DNA from: JAEVLT01 sp044598425
GTDB taxonomy: Bacteria; Bacillota; Bacilli; Bacillales; Cytobacillaceae
DNA: 64,000 nucleotides
Direction of reading: 5' to 3'
Assembly (NCBI GenBank): GCA_044598425.1
Contig: CP172536.1
Coordinates: 3,224,001-3,288,000 of the forward strand
The translations under genes and the position numbers were made by a program. Under the pieces are notes generated by a model that saw only the letters and a list, made by a program, of their open reading frames with translations, was not told where the DNA came from and made no database searches. Below are positions 33,899-42,525 of this stretch, one piece after another (within the stretch, counting starts at the first letter, position 1; each line of letters opens with the position of its first letter).

Positions 33899-35006
33899 TG
33901 ATCGATTCACCCTCCTTTTTATCAAATAATTCATCCATTTTAAGAGTAATGAATGTCATTTCATCCATTAGCTGCTGAACTGTCTCAGTTAATTCACTAA
34001 TTTTTTCCACGCCACCCATTTGTACCTTCTTCGTAAATTCAGTAACATTGCTTATTTCTTGTGATCCTGCTGAGAGTTGTTGGACAGCCGCGGAAACGTC
34101 GATAATCTGTTGTGAAACCTGATTAATTTCTTGTTGAATAACTTCAAACGAGTGTTTGGCGTCATTCACTACCTTTATCCCATTTTCAACCTCATTTTTT
34201 CCTTCATTGGTAAGTTCCACTGACCTTGATACCTTTTCTTGGATAGCCGAAACAATATTCGTGATTTTCTTCGTAGAATTGGTTGCTTCTTCTGAAAGTT
34301 TGCGAACTTCATGGGCAACAACGGCAAATCCTTTACCATGTTCCCCAGCTCGAGCTGCCTCAATAGCCGCATTTAATGCCAAAAGGTTGGTATTACTCGA
34401 AATTTCCGTTATGGTATTTACAATTTGACCGATTTCACTCGAGTAACTGGATAAATCCATTATTGTTTCGGACAAATGATCGACTTTTTGATGGATCGAT
34501 GCCATTTGACCTATAACAGTTTCAATTAATTTAAATCCTTCTATCGCTTCTTCTGATGTTATTTTTGACAAGTGTGATACATTTGTGGTACTTGCCGCAA
34601 TTTGTTCAATAGCACTAGACATATCCGTGATTGCAGCTGTACTTTTTTCAACATTTCCTGATTGAATAGTTGCACCTTTTAATACATCTTCCGAAATATT
34701 CGTCAATTTACTCATATTCTTACTAAAAGCTGTTAAAGAGGAGACAATCTCGTTCAGTTTATTTTCCGGATCAAAAAATGGTTGGCTATCCGCTGTAGAA
34801 ACACTTGTTTCTATGGATTCTAGTGGTTTTTCCACAGATACATTCTTATACAGAACAATCGTAACAATAAAAAATACGAGTGAAAGCAACAGAGCTGCTC
34901 CAAGCTTCCAGTCAAATCCATTTACCCCCATATATGTAACTAGTATACTGTTTGGTATTAAAAATAAGGCAAAAAGTGCGAAAAATAATTGCTTTTTTAA
35001 CTTCAT
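33888..35006 (-). CDS. Methyl-accepting chemotaxis protein without sensor domain
   Basis: A 372-residue transducer. Two adjacent transmembrane helices (about 4-24 and 31-52) are separated by only a few residues, so there is no extracellular ligand domain, and no HAMP is evident. The signalling domain (about 110-355) has the conserved hairpin tip SSNTNLLALNAAIEAARAGE and GFAVVAHEVRKLSEE. No C-terminal CheR-binding pentapeptide is seen. It is preceded by a c-di-GMP riboswitch and terminator and coupled to the ligase gene. It may sense through the membrane or by a partner protein. The ATG at 35006 follows AAAGGAAAGG. Confidence 0.9.
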   Translation of the reverse strand: MKLKKQLFFALFALFLIPNSILVTYMGVNGFDWKLGAALLLSLVFFIVTIVLYKNVSVEKPLESIETSVSTADSQPFFDPENKLNEIVSSLTAFSKNMSKLTNISEDVLKGATIQSGNVEKSTAAITDMSSAIEQIAASTTNVSHLSKITSEEAIEGFKLIETVIGQMASIHQKVDHLSETIMDLSSYSSEIGQIVNTITEISSNTNLLALNAAIEAARAGEHGKGFAVVAHEVRKLSEEATNSTKKITNIVSAIQEKVSRSVELTNEGKNEVENGIKVVNDAKHSFEVIQQEINQVSQQIIDVSAAVQQLSAGSQEISNVTEFTKKVQMGGVEKISELTETVQQLMDEMTFITLKMDELFDKKEGESINEN

Positions 35007-35068
35007 TTTTTCCTTTCCTTTCACTTAAAAAATGGCTAATTTGCCGCAGAGGCTCAGATGGACCTCCC

Positions 35069-35105
35069 TAAAAAAAAAATTCCCTACGATGTATGAAAGG
35101 GAATT
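35069..35105 (-). terminator. Riboswitch-linked intrinsic terminator before the MCP gene
   Basis: AATTCCCT/AGGGAATT (35105-35098 with 35085-35078 on minus) with a 12-nt loop is followed by nine or more T. It lies between the riboswitch aptamer and the MCP ribosome site, the position of a transcriptional expression platform. Confidence 0.88.
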
Positions 35106-35117
35106 AAACCAATTAGT

Positions 35118-35200
35118 TGCGGCAACTGGCTGACATAATCGTTTAGTCGATGTTAGTCCCTTTAGTTTTGTGTCACTTTGTTTCCAAAGTTTTACCCTTA
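35118..35200 (-). promoter_or_regulatory. c-di-GMP-I (GEMM) riboswitch upstream of the MCP-ligase operon
   Basis: Read on minus: GGGTAAAAC, a GAAA-capped hairpin (CTTTG/CAAAG), GTGACACAAAACTAAAGGGACTAA, a variable hairpin, then TGTCAGCCAGTTGCC. This matches the A-type GEMM-I pattern (GACGCAAAACTA-AGGG-CTAA ... CAGCCAGTTGCC) with one notable change, GACAC for GACGC. The 3' P1 strand can also form a small hairpin AGTTG/CAACT, which would disrupt the aptamer and could act as antiterminator. An intrinsic terminator follows at 35069-35105. Confidence 0.85.
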
Positions 35201-35438
35201 TATTCATTTACTATTTTTATCGGCAAGACTCACCAATTCGTAAATAGTTCTTTTTTCCTAACAGAAACCTTTAAATGGCAACTAACTTATTAACGACGAA
35301 CATCTATAGAGCGCTCAAACAAGCGAGAAAAAACTTGCTATCTTCACTTTCATTGGTTATAATCTCCATACTTTTTGTAATTACTTATTCTAATTGATTG
35401 TGAAAAACCATTCTAACTTATTATAAAAAATCACAACA

Positions 35439-36632
35439 CTAGCCAATCTTTTCCCCATCGTCCCTGCCAACCTGAACGAAAAGGATGCCGAGCTCATGGT
35501 GATCCCCTTCGTAAAGCGCCCGCTGAACAAAGCGAACTTCTCCATTAGTATCGACAACTTCAAGTTTGCAATGGGCACGATTTTTTTGCAAAGCTTCATA
35601 AAAAGCAAATTGATCACGAACCTTAATCCCATTCACTTTCGTAATCAGCTCCCCAACTTGCAGTGCCATTTTATTCGCAGGAGAATCAGGGATAATCCCT
35701 AAAATCATTAGACCATTATTTTTTTTCGAAAAATAAAACGGCAGGCCGTCCTCTTTAACACGCTGGATCAACGTTAAAGTTTCCCGGCCAATAATCGCCA
35801 AAGCTACAGCGGCAATGGATACAAGCGGGTACCAATAGCCGACTGCTGATATCATAGTGGTAAGTATGCCAAGAACAATAACACGCTTGCCGAGCATGTT
35901 TACGGCCTCTTTTGGCAGCACGCCTTGTATTTGCTGCTGAAAGCCGACAGCAAATGGAACCAATAGAAGGCTGTATTTTTCAGCACCCAAGTGAAAAATC
36001 GGCCACCATGGAAACGGCAATTGAAGAGCATCTCCGGGTACAAGCATGAAAATCGGCAGCAGCCACAGGCGCTTCACTTCATGAACGCCTACCCGCTGGC
36101 CGCGCTTACTCCAAATGAGTTTCGGTGAAGTTCCATAACTGCCATTTTCTAAAATAAGAAAGCCTTCCGCAATGAGCATTAATGCCAGCAATACAGCCAC
36201 GGAAGGATAAATTTTTTCATCCAGCGTTTGAAAATCCTGCGCAAATAGCGGTATTGGCCAATGATTCCGAGCAGCTGCTACCAGTGCAAAAAAAGCAGCC
36301 CCAACCGTATAGGCAGGCCCCATCAATCGAACATTCGTCGTTAAACTCCACAAAAAGGTAAAGGCGGCAATCATGAGAATGGCGGCAAACGGAACAACTA
36401 TTCCCGCTGCAATTACAATAATTGATAGCACAAGTCCAGTTAGAATTCCGAACGGAAATAACTGCCGCAGTTCAAAATATGCATTGAATGCGCGGACATG
36501 AAAGTTTTTCCGCTCCCGCTTCACCCTGCTGACTCCTAAAATCCCTGCTAAGAAAACTAGGTAATAGAAAACAGGATGGAGAAAGAACTTGCCGATCCCT
36601 TTTAACACCTCAATCATCCAAATTTGCACCAA
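35439..36632 (-). CDS. minJ: MinJ, PDZ-containing topological determinant of cell division
   Basis: A 397-residue membrane protein, the length of B. subtilis MinJ (YvjD). It has about eight hydrophobic segments (from residue 15 to 290) and a C-terminal PDZ domain (about 305-390) with LMILGIIPDSPANKMALQVGELITKVNG-type sequence. MinJ bridges DivIVA and MinD at the septum. It is next to ctpB and ftsEX, as in B. subtilis. The start is TTG at 36632 or GTG at 36629; both lie close to a GGGGG ribosome site and I cannot decide firmly. Confidence 0.88.
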   Translation of the reverse strand: MVQIWMIEVLKGIGKFFLHPVFYYLVFLAGILGVSRVKRERKNFHVRAFNAYFELRQLFPFGILTGLVLSIIVIAAGIVVPFAAILMIAAFTFLWSLTTNVRLMGPAYTVGAAFFALVAAARNHWPIPLFAQDFQTLDEKIYPSVAVLLALMLIAEGFLILENGSYGTSPKLIWSKRGQRVGVHEVKRLWLLPIFMLVPGDALQLPFPWWPIFHLGAEKYSLLLVPFAVGFQQQIQGVLPKEAVNMLGKRVIVLGILTTMISAVGYWYPLVSIAAVALAIIGRETLTLIQRVKEDGLPFYFSKKNNGLMILGIIPDSPANKMALQVGELITKVNGIKVRDQFAFYEALQKNRAHCKLEVVDTNGEVRFVQRALYEGDHHELGILFVQVGRDDGEKIG

Positions 36633-36760
36633 ATCTCGCCCCCAACCCTCAACTTTATCTATTTACTTTACATTTTATCAAATTGCCAGCATAAAACCTA
36701 TTACTAGTTTTTTGAAAAATAGAAAGGATGGCATTACCCACCCTTATAAACTACTATTTA

Positions 36761-36875
36761 TTTCGCCAATTCAGACGTTAATTCCACCAAAACGATCAGT
36801 TATTCCGCCAATCCCGATAATAATTGCGCCAATTTCACAATTAATTCCGCCAAACCGCAAAACGTTGCCGCAAAA
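36761..36875. repeat. Degenerate 21-bp periodic array, core TTAATTCCGCCAA
   Basis: Six copies of a core near TAATTCCGCCAA have their CGCCAA-equivalents at 36764, 36785, 36806, 36827, 36848 and 36869, a perfect 21-bp spacing. About 10-12 bases per unit are conserved and the rest differ. It lies between minJ and the ctpB terminator. The period equals that of the unrelated-core array at 2761-2881. A plus-strand frame stays open through it (heptads such as LIPPKRS, VIPPIPI), but its only start is inside minJ. Confidence 0.85.
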
Positions 36876-36903
36876 AAATGGACAAGGTATCCCCCCTGCC
36901 CAT
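36875..36903 (-). terminator. Probable terminator after ctpB
   Basis: On minus, TGGGCAGG can pair imperfectly with CCTTGTCCA (one bulge, one G-T pair), followed by TTTTTTT. The stem is not perfect, so confidence is moderate. Confidence 0.55.
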
Positions 36904-38372
36904 CAATCAGCATTATTGTGATTTGCCACCAGCTGCAAAGCAGTGCGCAGCTGCAAATCATTCTTTTCTTTCTTCATTTCCTTCATTGCATCTTCTTCCA
37001 TTTTCGCAGCGGTTTTGGCATCAATGATTCCCGTAACGTCCAGATTGTTTTCCTGCTGGAATGCTTTTACCGCTCGGGCAGTGTCCGTGCTAAAATAACC
37101 ATCTGTCCGGCCTGGAACGAATCCAAGACCTTTTAAAATTTCCTGGGCATTTTTCACCTGTTCATTGTTCATGTCTTGCTGAAGCGGCATATCTACTTGC
37201 AAAGGATGTGTCTGGAAAATCGCCGGCTGCTTTACCGGAACGTCCGGTTCAATTCCTTTTTTGTGAATCCAATTTCCATTAGGAGTAAGCCATTTAAACA
37301 GTGTCAGCTTAATGTTGCTGCCATCTCCCATTGGAACCGCCTGCTGAACGGTCCCTTTGCCAAACGTTTGTTCACCAACAAGGGGATAGCTCTCTGCTTC
37401 CTTTAGTGCTCCTGCCAAAATTTCCGAAGCAGACGCACTTCCCTTGTCGACAAGCACTGCAACCGGATAGTCTTTTTTCTTCGCTAAAGTTGAAAAAACA
37501 CGCTGCTTTTCACCATTGCGATTTTCAATCTGAATCAGCGGTTTATCTTTTGTCACAAACTCCCCTAAAATCTCTTCTACACTTGGAAGCAGCCCGCCAG
37601 GATTGCCACGGACATCAATCACCAGACCTTTAATCTTTTCACCTTCAAGTGCTTTTAACTGTTTTTTGAAATCGGATGCCGTTTTCTCCGCAAAAGACGT
37701 TAGCTCAATATAGCCAATTTTTTTGCCATTTTGTTTTTTCACTGCCGAATGAACCGTTTCCAAAGGAATTTCTCCCCGTTTAACCGATACGATCATCGGG
37801 TCTTTCAATCCTTTTCTGGCAATTTCCAGCTTAACGGTGGTACCTTTTTTTCCGCGAATTTTCAACGTTGCTTTGCTGAGATCCAAGCCTTCCACACTTT
37901 CTCCGTCCACTTTTAAGATTTGATCATTTGCTTTCAAACCTGCCTTTTCTGCTGGTGAATTTTTAAATGGCGAAACAATAACAATTTTGCCATCGACCAT
38001 TCCAACCTCTGCCCCGATTCCTTCAAACGAAGACTCAAGTGTTTGCGTGAATTGCTTGGCAGTATCTTTGTCCATATAAACAGAATAAGGATCCTTCAAC
38101 ACCGCAAGCATCCCTTGAACCGCACCTTCCACCAGCTTTTGCTGGTCTACCTTTTCAACATACCGGCCTAAAATTAGATCGTAAGCCTGGTTTACTTTTT
38201 CCAAAGCAGCAGAGTCCGTCTGTTGGGAGATTGCAGCGCCCGGCTCCGTTACTTGTATTTGTTTCAGACCGGAGCCCTCTGAGCGATTGAGCATTTGCAT
38301 GCCAGCATATGTTCCACCCGCCCCCGTCAGCAGCGATCCTGTCATTAAAAGGGCAATCCATTTCCGATTCAT
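36903..38372 (-). CDS. ctpB: S41 carboxy-terminal processing protease CtpB
   Basis: A secreted or membrane-anchored serine protease; in B. subtilis CtpB cuts SpoIVFA and so triggers sigma-K activation. After a signal anchor (residues 4-24) come a PDZ domain (about 100-185), the S41 domain with catalytic Ser in KGSASASEILAGAL and Lys in FGKGTVQ, and a C-terminal peptidoglycan-binding domain (about 405-465, TDGYFSTDTARAVKAFQ). The ATG at 38372 has GAGGAGG 6 nt upstream; the earlier in-frame start at 38396 lies before the ribosome site. Length 489 aa, near the usual 480. Confidence 0.93.
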   Translation of the reverse strand: MNRKWIALLMTGSLLTGAGGTYAGMQMLNRSEGSGLKQIQVTEPGAAISQQTDSAALEKVNQAYDLILGRYVEKVDQQKLVEGAVQGMLAVLKDPYSVYMDKDTAKQFTQTLESSFEGIGAEVGMVDGKIVIVSPFKNSPAEKAGLKANDQILKVDGESVEGLDLSKATLKIRGKKGTTVKLEIARKGLKDPMIVSVKRGEIPLETVHSAVKKQNGKKIGYIELTSFAEKTASDFKKQLKALEGEKIKGLVIDVRGNPGGLLPSVEEILGEFVTKDKPLIQIENRNGEKQRVFSTLAKKKDYPVAVLVDKGSASASEILAGALKEAESYPLVGEQTFGKGTVQQAVPMGDGSNIKLTLFKWLTPNGNWIHKKGIEPDVPVKQPAIFQTHPLQVDMPLQQDMNNEQVKNAQEILKGLGFVPGRTDGYFSTDTARAVKAFQQENNLDVTGIIDAKTAAKMEEDAMKEMKKEKNDLQLRTALQLVANHNNAD

Positions 38373-38494
38373 CCCCATCCTCCTCAGCTTTATCATCTAG
38401 GCGCCCAACTAGCGGCGATTGTCCCATATTTTTTTAAATGCGAGCTTGTCTATTAACATATATGTGAGGATGGGACAGGTTATGTAATTGATTT

Positions 38495-38533
38495 CAAAAA
38501 AAAAGAGAAGGAGCGAATGCCTCTTCTCTTTTG
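38495..38533 (-). terminator. Terminator after the M23 hydrolase
   Basis: AAAAGAGAAG/CTTCTCTTTT (38532-38523 with 38510-38501 on minus) with a 12-nt loop runs into nine T residues. It separates the M23 gene from ctpB. Confidence 0.88.
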
Positions 38534-38543
38534 CATACTATTT

Positions 38544-39827
38544 TTAGAAAGGTACAATACCTGCAGGATTGATAGCACTATGGTAAGACCATGGTCCTCT
38601 ATAGAGCTCAAAGTGCAAGTGCTGGCCAGTTGATTCGCCAGTGCTGCCCATGATGCCAATTTGCTGGCCTTTGCTGACTGATTGCCCCGTGCTGACCAAA
38701 CTTCTTTCCATATGTGCATAAACGGTAGTATAAACTTGTCCATTGATCGAATGGGCAATGTAAACAACATTCCCGTAGCTGCTGGAATAATGCGAAGTAA
38801 CAACAACACCATTAGCTGCTGCCACAATTGGCACATTTGCTCCACTGTTGGCAATATCGATACCGTAATGGAACTCGCCCCAGCGTGGACCGTAAGTGGA
38901 ACTGATTGACCCGGATGCCGGCCTTGTAAATGCTCCTCCGGAAACCGGTGGTGCAGAAACAGATGGAGCGGCAGCGGGCGCAGAAGATCCGCTTCCAGAA
39001 GATGTTTGTGCATTTGCAGCAGCGGCTTGACGGGCTTCCTCAGCCTGACGATCCTGCTCCGCTTTAATTGCCTTTTGTATAGCTGAATCTTGTGCAGCAA
39101 GAACTTGAGCCTGCTCTTGCATGCTCATTTTTTCCTCGTTAACTTGTTGTTCCTGAACTTTCAACGATCCTAGCAGCTTGTCCTTTTCAGCTCTTTGTGC
39201 ATTTAACTGATTATTCATTCCTTCTAAATCTTTAAGTAACTTTTGTAAGCTGGCGAGGTCATTTTTCACTTGGGCTTGTTTCTGCTCAAGCTCCTGCTTG
39301 TCCGCTTTTGCTTGCTTTAAAATATCCTGATCCGCCTGCATAATCGTTGCAACTGCATTGGCGCGGTCAACAAAATCACTAAAGCTGGATGCCCCCATTA
39401 ATACATCAATATAATTTACCATACCGCCATTTTCCTGGTAGTTTCGGGCACGGTCTTTTAATAATATATTTCTTTTTTGGATACGGTCTTGAATCACTTT
39501 TATATCGTCTTGCAGTTTGGCAATTTGCGCCTTCGTTTCATCAATTTTAGCTGATTTATCACGAATCTTTGCGTTCGTATCTCCAATAGCCTGATCAATC
39601 CGCTTCATTTCGGATTGCACATCTGCCTGCTGTCCTTGTAAATTACTAATCTTCTGATTTGCGTCATCAATACTTGAGTTGATATTCGACCGTTGACTTT
39701 TCACTTGATCCTGCTGCTTTTTCAAATTTGAAATCGATTCTGCCTCTGTTTTCGAGGCAAAACCCCCAAGCATACTTCCAATTCCTACTGTTGTTGCAAA
39801 AGCAAGTGATACGAGCGGTTTCTTCAA
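38544..39827 (-). CDS. Secreted coiled-coil M23 peptidoglycan endopeptidase (EnvC/CwlO-like)
   Basis: A 427-residue exported hydrolase. A signal peptide (about 1-30, ending ASKTEAES) is followed by a long coiled coil (about 32-245, rich in Q, K, D and E) and a LytM/M23 domain (about 300-427). The zinc motifs HYGIDIA and GQHLHFELY are intact. The gene is directly downstream of ftsEX. FtsEX in other bacteria activates coiled-coil hydrolases (EnvC, PcsB, CwlO), so this is probably its client. The start TTG at 39827 has AAGGAG upstream and gives a clean signal peptide; the open frame to 39920 has no ribosome site. Confidence 0.88.
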   Translation of the reverse strand: MKKPLVSLAFATTVGIGSMLGGFASKTEAESISNLKKQQDQVKSQRSNINSSIDDANQKISNLQGQQADVQSEMKRIDQAIGDTNAKIRDKSAKIDETKAQIAKLQDDIKVIQDRIQKRNILLKDRARNYQENGGMVNYIDVLMGASSFSDFVDRANAVATIMQADQDILKQAKADKQELEQKQAQVKNDLASLQKLLKDLEGMNNQLNAQRAEKDKLLGSLKVQEQQVNEEKMSMQEQAQVLAAQDSAIQKAIKAEQDRQAEEARQAAAANAQTSSGSGSSAPAAAPSVSAPPVSGGAFTRPASGSISSTYGPRWGEFHYGIDIANSGANVPIVAAANGVVVTSHYSSSYGNVVYIAHSINGQVYTTVYAHMERSLVSTGQSVSKGQQIGIMGSTGESTGQHLHFELYRGPWSYHSAINPAGIVPF

Positions 39828-39941
39828 TTTTCCGATTTCTCCTTCCATTGACAACCTATGTACAGGTAAATCGTATTTATTGTTAAATATAGTAATTATG
39901 GTATAAAACCGGAAGGGCACAAACCCTCCCAGACTTATAAT

Positions 39942-40835
39942 CTAAATCTTCAAGAACTTGCGAACAGACATCACACTTCCCCAAACACCGATCAACGCTC
40001 CCATCGTGACAAGCAAAGCACTAACCTGATAAATAAATGGTTCGTACGGAAGAATTTGAATGAAATTGCCTTTTAGTTTTGGTTCAATGTAAGCATAGGC
40101 ATTATAGTAAGCAATTGAAATGAGCACAATTGGCAAGATCGAACCTAGTATTCCAAGCCATAGGCCTTCAAGAAAAAACGGCCAGCGAATAAAAGAGTTT
40201 GTTGCGCCTACTAATCTCATAATCTTAATTTCTCGTCTGCGGGCAATAATCGTAATTTTGATCGTGTTTGAAATCAGAAAAATGGCGGTAAATAATAAAC
40301 CAATAATTAATACAATCCCGACGTTTCGGCTTGCCTTAATAAACTTAAACAGTTTTTCAACCTGGCCTTGGCCATACTTGACCTTAGCGGCAAAGTTCAT
40401 TTTTTCAATTTTCTTAGCTGCCTTCATCGTGTCTGTCGGATTTTTCGTTTTTACGATAAATACATCGTTTAATGGATTATCTTGCTCAAAAAGCTTAAAT
40501 GCTTTTCCTTCACTTCCGAGGCTGTCAATTAAATTTTTCAACTCATTTTGTTTTGAAGAAAACTGAACTGATTTTACTTCAGGAAGCTGCTCAATCTGAT
40601 GTTGTAAAGTTTGCACATCTTGCTTATTCGCCGCGACATCAATGTGGACGCGGATTTCTACATCCTCTTCAATCGTTTGTGCCACTCTATTGAGATTCAT
40701 CATAATAACGAAAAAAACGCCGACTAAAATAAGGGTAACTGTGACGGCACTTACCGATGCAAAGGTCATCCAGCCATTTCGGCTAATGCTTTTAAGACTT
40801 TCACGCGCGTGACGGCCGATTGTTCTAACCTTCAT
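39942..40835 (-). CDS. ftsX: Cell division ABC transporter permease FtsX
   Basis: A 297-residue permease that couples FtsE ATP hydrolysis to an external cell-wall hydrolase. One N-terminal helix (about 22-45), an extracellular domain (about 50-165) and three C-terminal helices (from 170) are seen. The cytoplasmic IIARRREIKIMRLVGATNSFIR motif is typical. The start at 40835 (MKVRTIGRHARE) follows AGGTGA and overlaps the ftsE stop by 11 bp; the open frame beyond it lies in ftsE. Confidence 0.95.
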   Translation of the reverse strand: MKVRTIGRHARESLKSISRNGWMTFASVSAVTVTLILVGVFFVIMMNLNRVAQTIEEDVEIRVHIDVAANKQDVQTLQHQIEQLPEVKSVQFSSKQNELKNLIDSLGSEGKAFKLFEQDNPLNDVFIVKTKNPTDTMKAAKKIEKMNFAAKVKYGQGQVEKLFKFIKASRNVGIVLIIGLLFTAIFLISNTIKITIIARRREIKIMRLVGATNSFIRWPFFLEGLWLGILGSILPIVLISIAYYNAYAYIEPKLKGNFIQILPYEPFIYQVSALLVTMGALIGVWGSVMSVRKFLKI

Positions 40836-41511
40836 AACCGTAATCACCTCTTTGCTCATCACGAACGATTTTTCCACTTTCTATGGCAATGACGCGATGT
40901 TTGATCGTGTTGACAATATCCTTGTTATGGGTGGCCATGACAACCGTTGTGCCACTTGTGTTTATTTCTTCGAAAATATTCATAATTTCCCATGATGTGT
41001 CAGGATCGAGATTCCCTGTTGGTTCGTCCGCTATCACAACTTTTGGGGAATTAACGATCGACCGGGCAATGGAGACCCGCTGTTGTTCACCGCCGGACAG
41101 TTCCGTTGGCAGCATGCGTGCCTTGTGTTTTAAGTTGACGAGATCAAGAACTTCCATCACTCGTTTTTTGATAAACTTTGGCTGCGCCTCGATAACCTCC
41201 AAGGCAAAAGCCACATTTTCGTAGACAGTGAGCATGGGCAAAAGTTTAAAATCTTGAAAGACGACGCCAATATTTCTTCTTAAAAATGGAACCTTACTCA
41301 TTTTCAACTTTGCCAGGTTCACACCATTCATTAAAATGGTGCCGGAAGTTGGAATTTCCTCGCGGTACATCATTTTAATGAAAGTAGATTTGCCGGCACC
41401 GCTCGGCCCCACAACATAAACGAATTCACCCTGGTTAATCCGAACATCTATGCCATTTACTGCGGTTACGCCATTTGGATACTTCTTATATACGTCTTGC
41501 ATTTCGATCAT
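40825..41511 (-). CDS. ftsE: Cell division ATP-binding protein FtsE
   Basis: The ATPase partner of FtsX, 228 residues. Walker A GPSGAGKSTF is near residue 36, the ABC signature LSGGEQQRVSIARS near 138 and Walker B VVIADEPTGNLD near 160, with the switch His in ATHNKD. The ATG at 41511 follows AGGTGA. In B. subtilis FtsEX controls CwlO and asymmetric division; here an M23 hydrolase lies two genes downstream. Confidence 0.96.
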   Translation of the reverse strand: MIEMQDVYKKYPNGVTAVNGIDVRINQGEFVYVVGPSGAGKSTFIKMMYREEIPTSGTILMNGVNLAKLKMSKVPFLRRNIGVVFQDFKLLPMLTVYENVAFALEVIEAQPKFIKKRVMEVLDLVNLKHKARMLPTELSGGEQQRVSIARSIVNSPKVVIADEPTGNLDPDTSWEIMNIFEEINTSGTTVVMATHNKDIVNTIKHRVIAIESGKIVRDEQRGDYGYEG

Positions 41512-41697
41512 TCTTATCACCTGATAGTTTTAAATTTCTCGGGTCTATTTAAAATGTTCATCAATAAACAATTAAGTAAGCATTTAAAATTCGCATAGAT
41601 TCATTATAACATCATAATCCGACAAAAAAAGCGGTAAAAATATTACAGTTTCTTTTCAAAAGGGACAAAAACCGTCATAAGCTTCCTTTTTTGGCAA

Positions 41698-41736
41698 AAT
41701 AAAAAACGTTCTGTGCCAATGACAGAACGTTTTTTT
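41698..41736 (-). terminator. Terminator after cccB
   Basis: AACGTTCTGT/ACAGAACGTT (10 bp, 7-nt loop) with A and T runs on both sides; on minus it ends in TTTTATTTT. It separates cccB from ftsE. Confidence 0.9.
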
Positions 41737-41745
41737 CGTAACGAC

Positions 41746-42081
41746 TTATTTTTTAGCAGCAAGCCATGCAGCGACTTTGTCAGCATCATTTCCAGAGATT
41801 AACCCCTTAGGCATGCCCCCGCCTTTACCATTTTTAATAATACCTAAAATTTCATCTTTAGAATATTTGGCACCGATCTTTTGCAAGCTTGGTCCAACAG
41901 AACCTTCAAGATTGCCGCCATGACAGCTTGTGCATTTTTGATTAACAATTTTTTCAGCATCTCCGCCTTGAGCCGTGCTCGTTGTACCGCCGCCTTTTGA
42001 AGTATCCGATCTGCCCCCGCAGGCTGCCAGTACCATTACAAGCGTGATCCCCATAAATAATACTACTAACTTTTTCTTCAT
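41746..42081 (-). CDS. cccB: Cytochrome c-551 lipoprotein CccB
   Basis: A 111-residue lipid-anchored electron carrier. The signal peptide ends in a lipobox (LAACGG, Cys about residue 20). The haem site is CTSCH and the distal Met ligand lies in GGMPKG. It passes electrons to cytochrome oxidase on the outer face of the membrane. The ATG at 42081 follows AAAGGAG. The neighbours ftsE and prfB match the B. subtilis order. Confidence 0.93.
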   Translation of the reverse strand: MKKKLVVLFMGITLVMVLAACGGRSDTSKGGGTTSTAQGGDAEKIVNQKCTSCHGGNLEGSVGPSLQKIGAKYSKDEILGIIKNGKGGGMPKGLISGNDADKVAAWLAAKK

Positions 42082-42130
42082 TGCAAATCTCCTTTCGGGA
42101 AAATTCCAACACTTACTAGTATACTTATAT

Positions 42131-42525
42131 TTAGGCACGTTTGAAACCCTCTTCCAGAACCTCAGCAGCATCCATCACCACGACAAATGCGGACGGATCA
42201 ATCGTTTTTACTAATTGTTTTCATTTTGTGAACTCAGCTTGATCGACGACACACATGAGCACCGGCCGTTCATTGTCCGTAAATCCACCGTATGCAGATA
42301 GTTTTGTCTCACCGCGGTCGATTTTATTATTCAAGTTTCCTTCCCGTACTTCTTCTTGCTTACTCGTAATAATCATCGCCATTTTGGAACGTCCAAAACC
42401 AACCTGGACAAAATCGATCATTTTGCTTGTTACATATAAACCAATTAAAGCATACAAACCACGTTCAATATCGTATACAAGCGCTGCTGTCAGAACGATC
42501 AATCCATCACCTTTTCCCTTATTGC
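42131..42525 (-). pseudogene. yvjA: YvjA (YitT/DUF2179) C-terminal remnant
   Basis: The frame beginning at the prfB stop reads KGDGLIVLTAALVYDIERGL and on through the DUF2179 domain to QAEFTK, where a TGA (about 42221) interrupts it. Beyond the stop the same frame continues KQLVKTIDPSAFVVVMDA and ends at TAA 42131. The membrane half and start are missing; the gene appears fused onto the end of prfB by a deletion. So both a deletion and a nonsense change have disabled it. Confidence 0.85.

Noticed and set aside
35041..35110. Reading the terminator before the MCP gene as an ordinary operon end
   Set aside because: No gene lies upstream on this strand within range, and it directly follows the GEMM aptamer, so it belongs to the riboswitch.
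36589..36921. 110-codon plus-strand ORF with proline-isoleucine heptads
   Set aside because: The heptads only reflect the in-frame 21-bp array; the start lies inside minJ on the other strand and there is no ribosome site.
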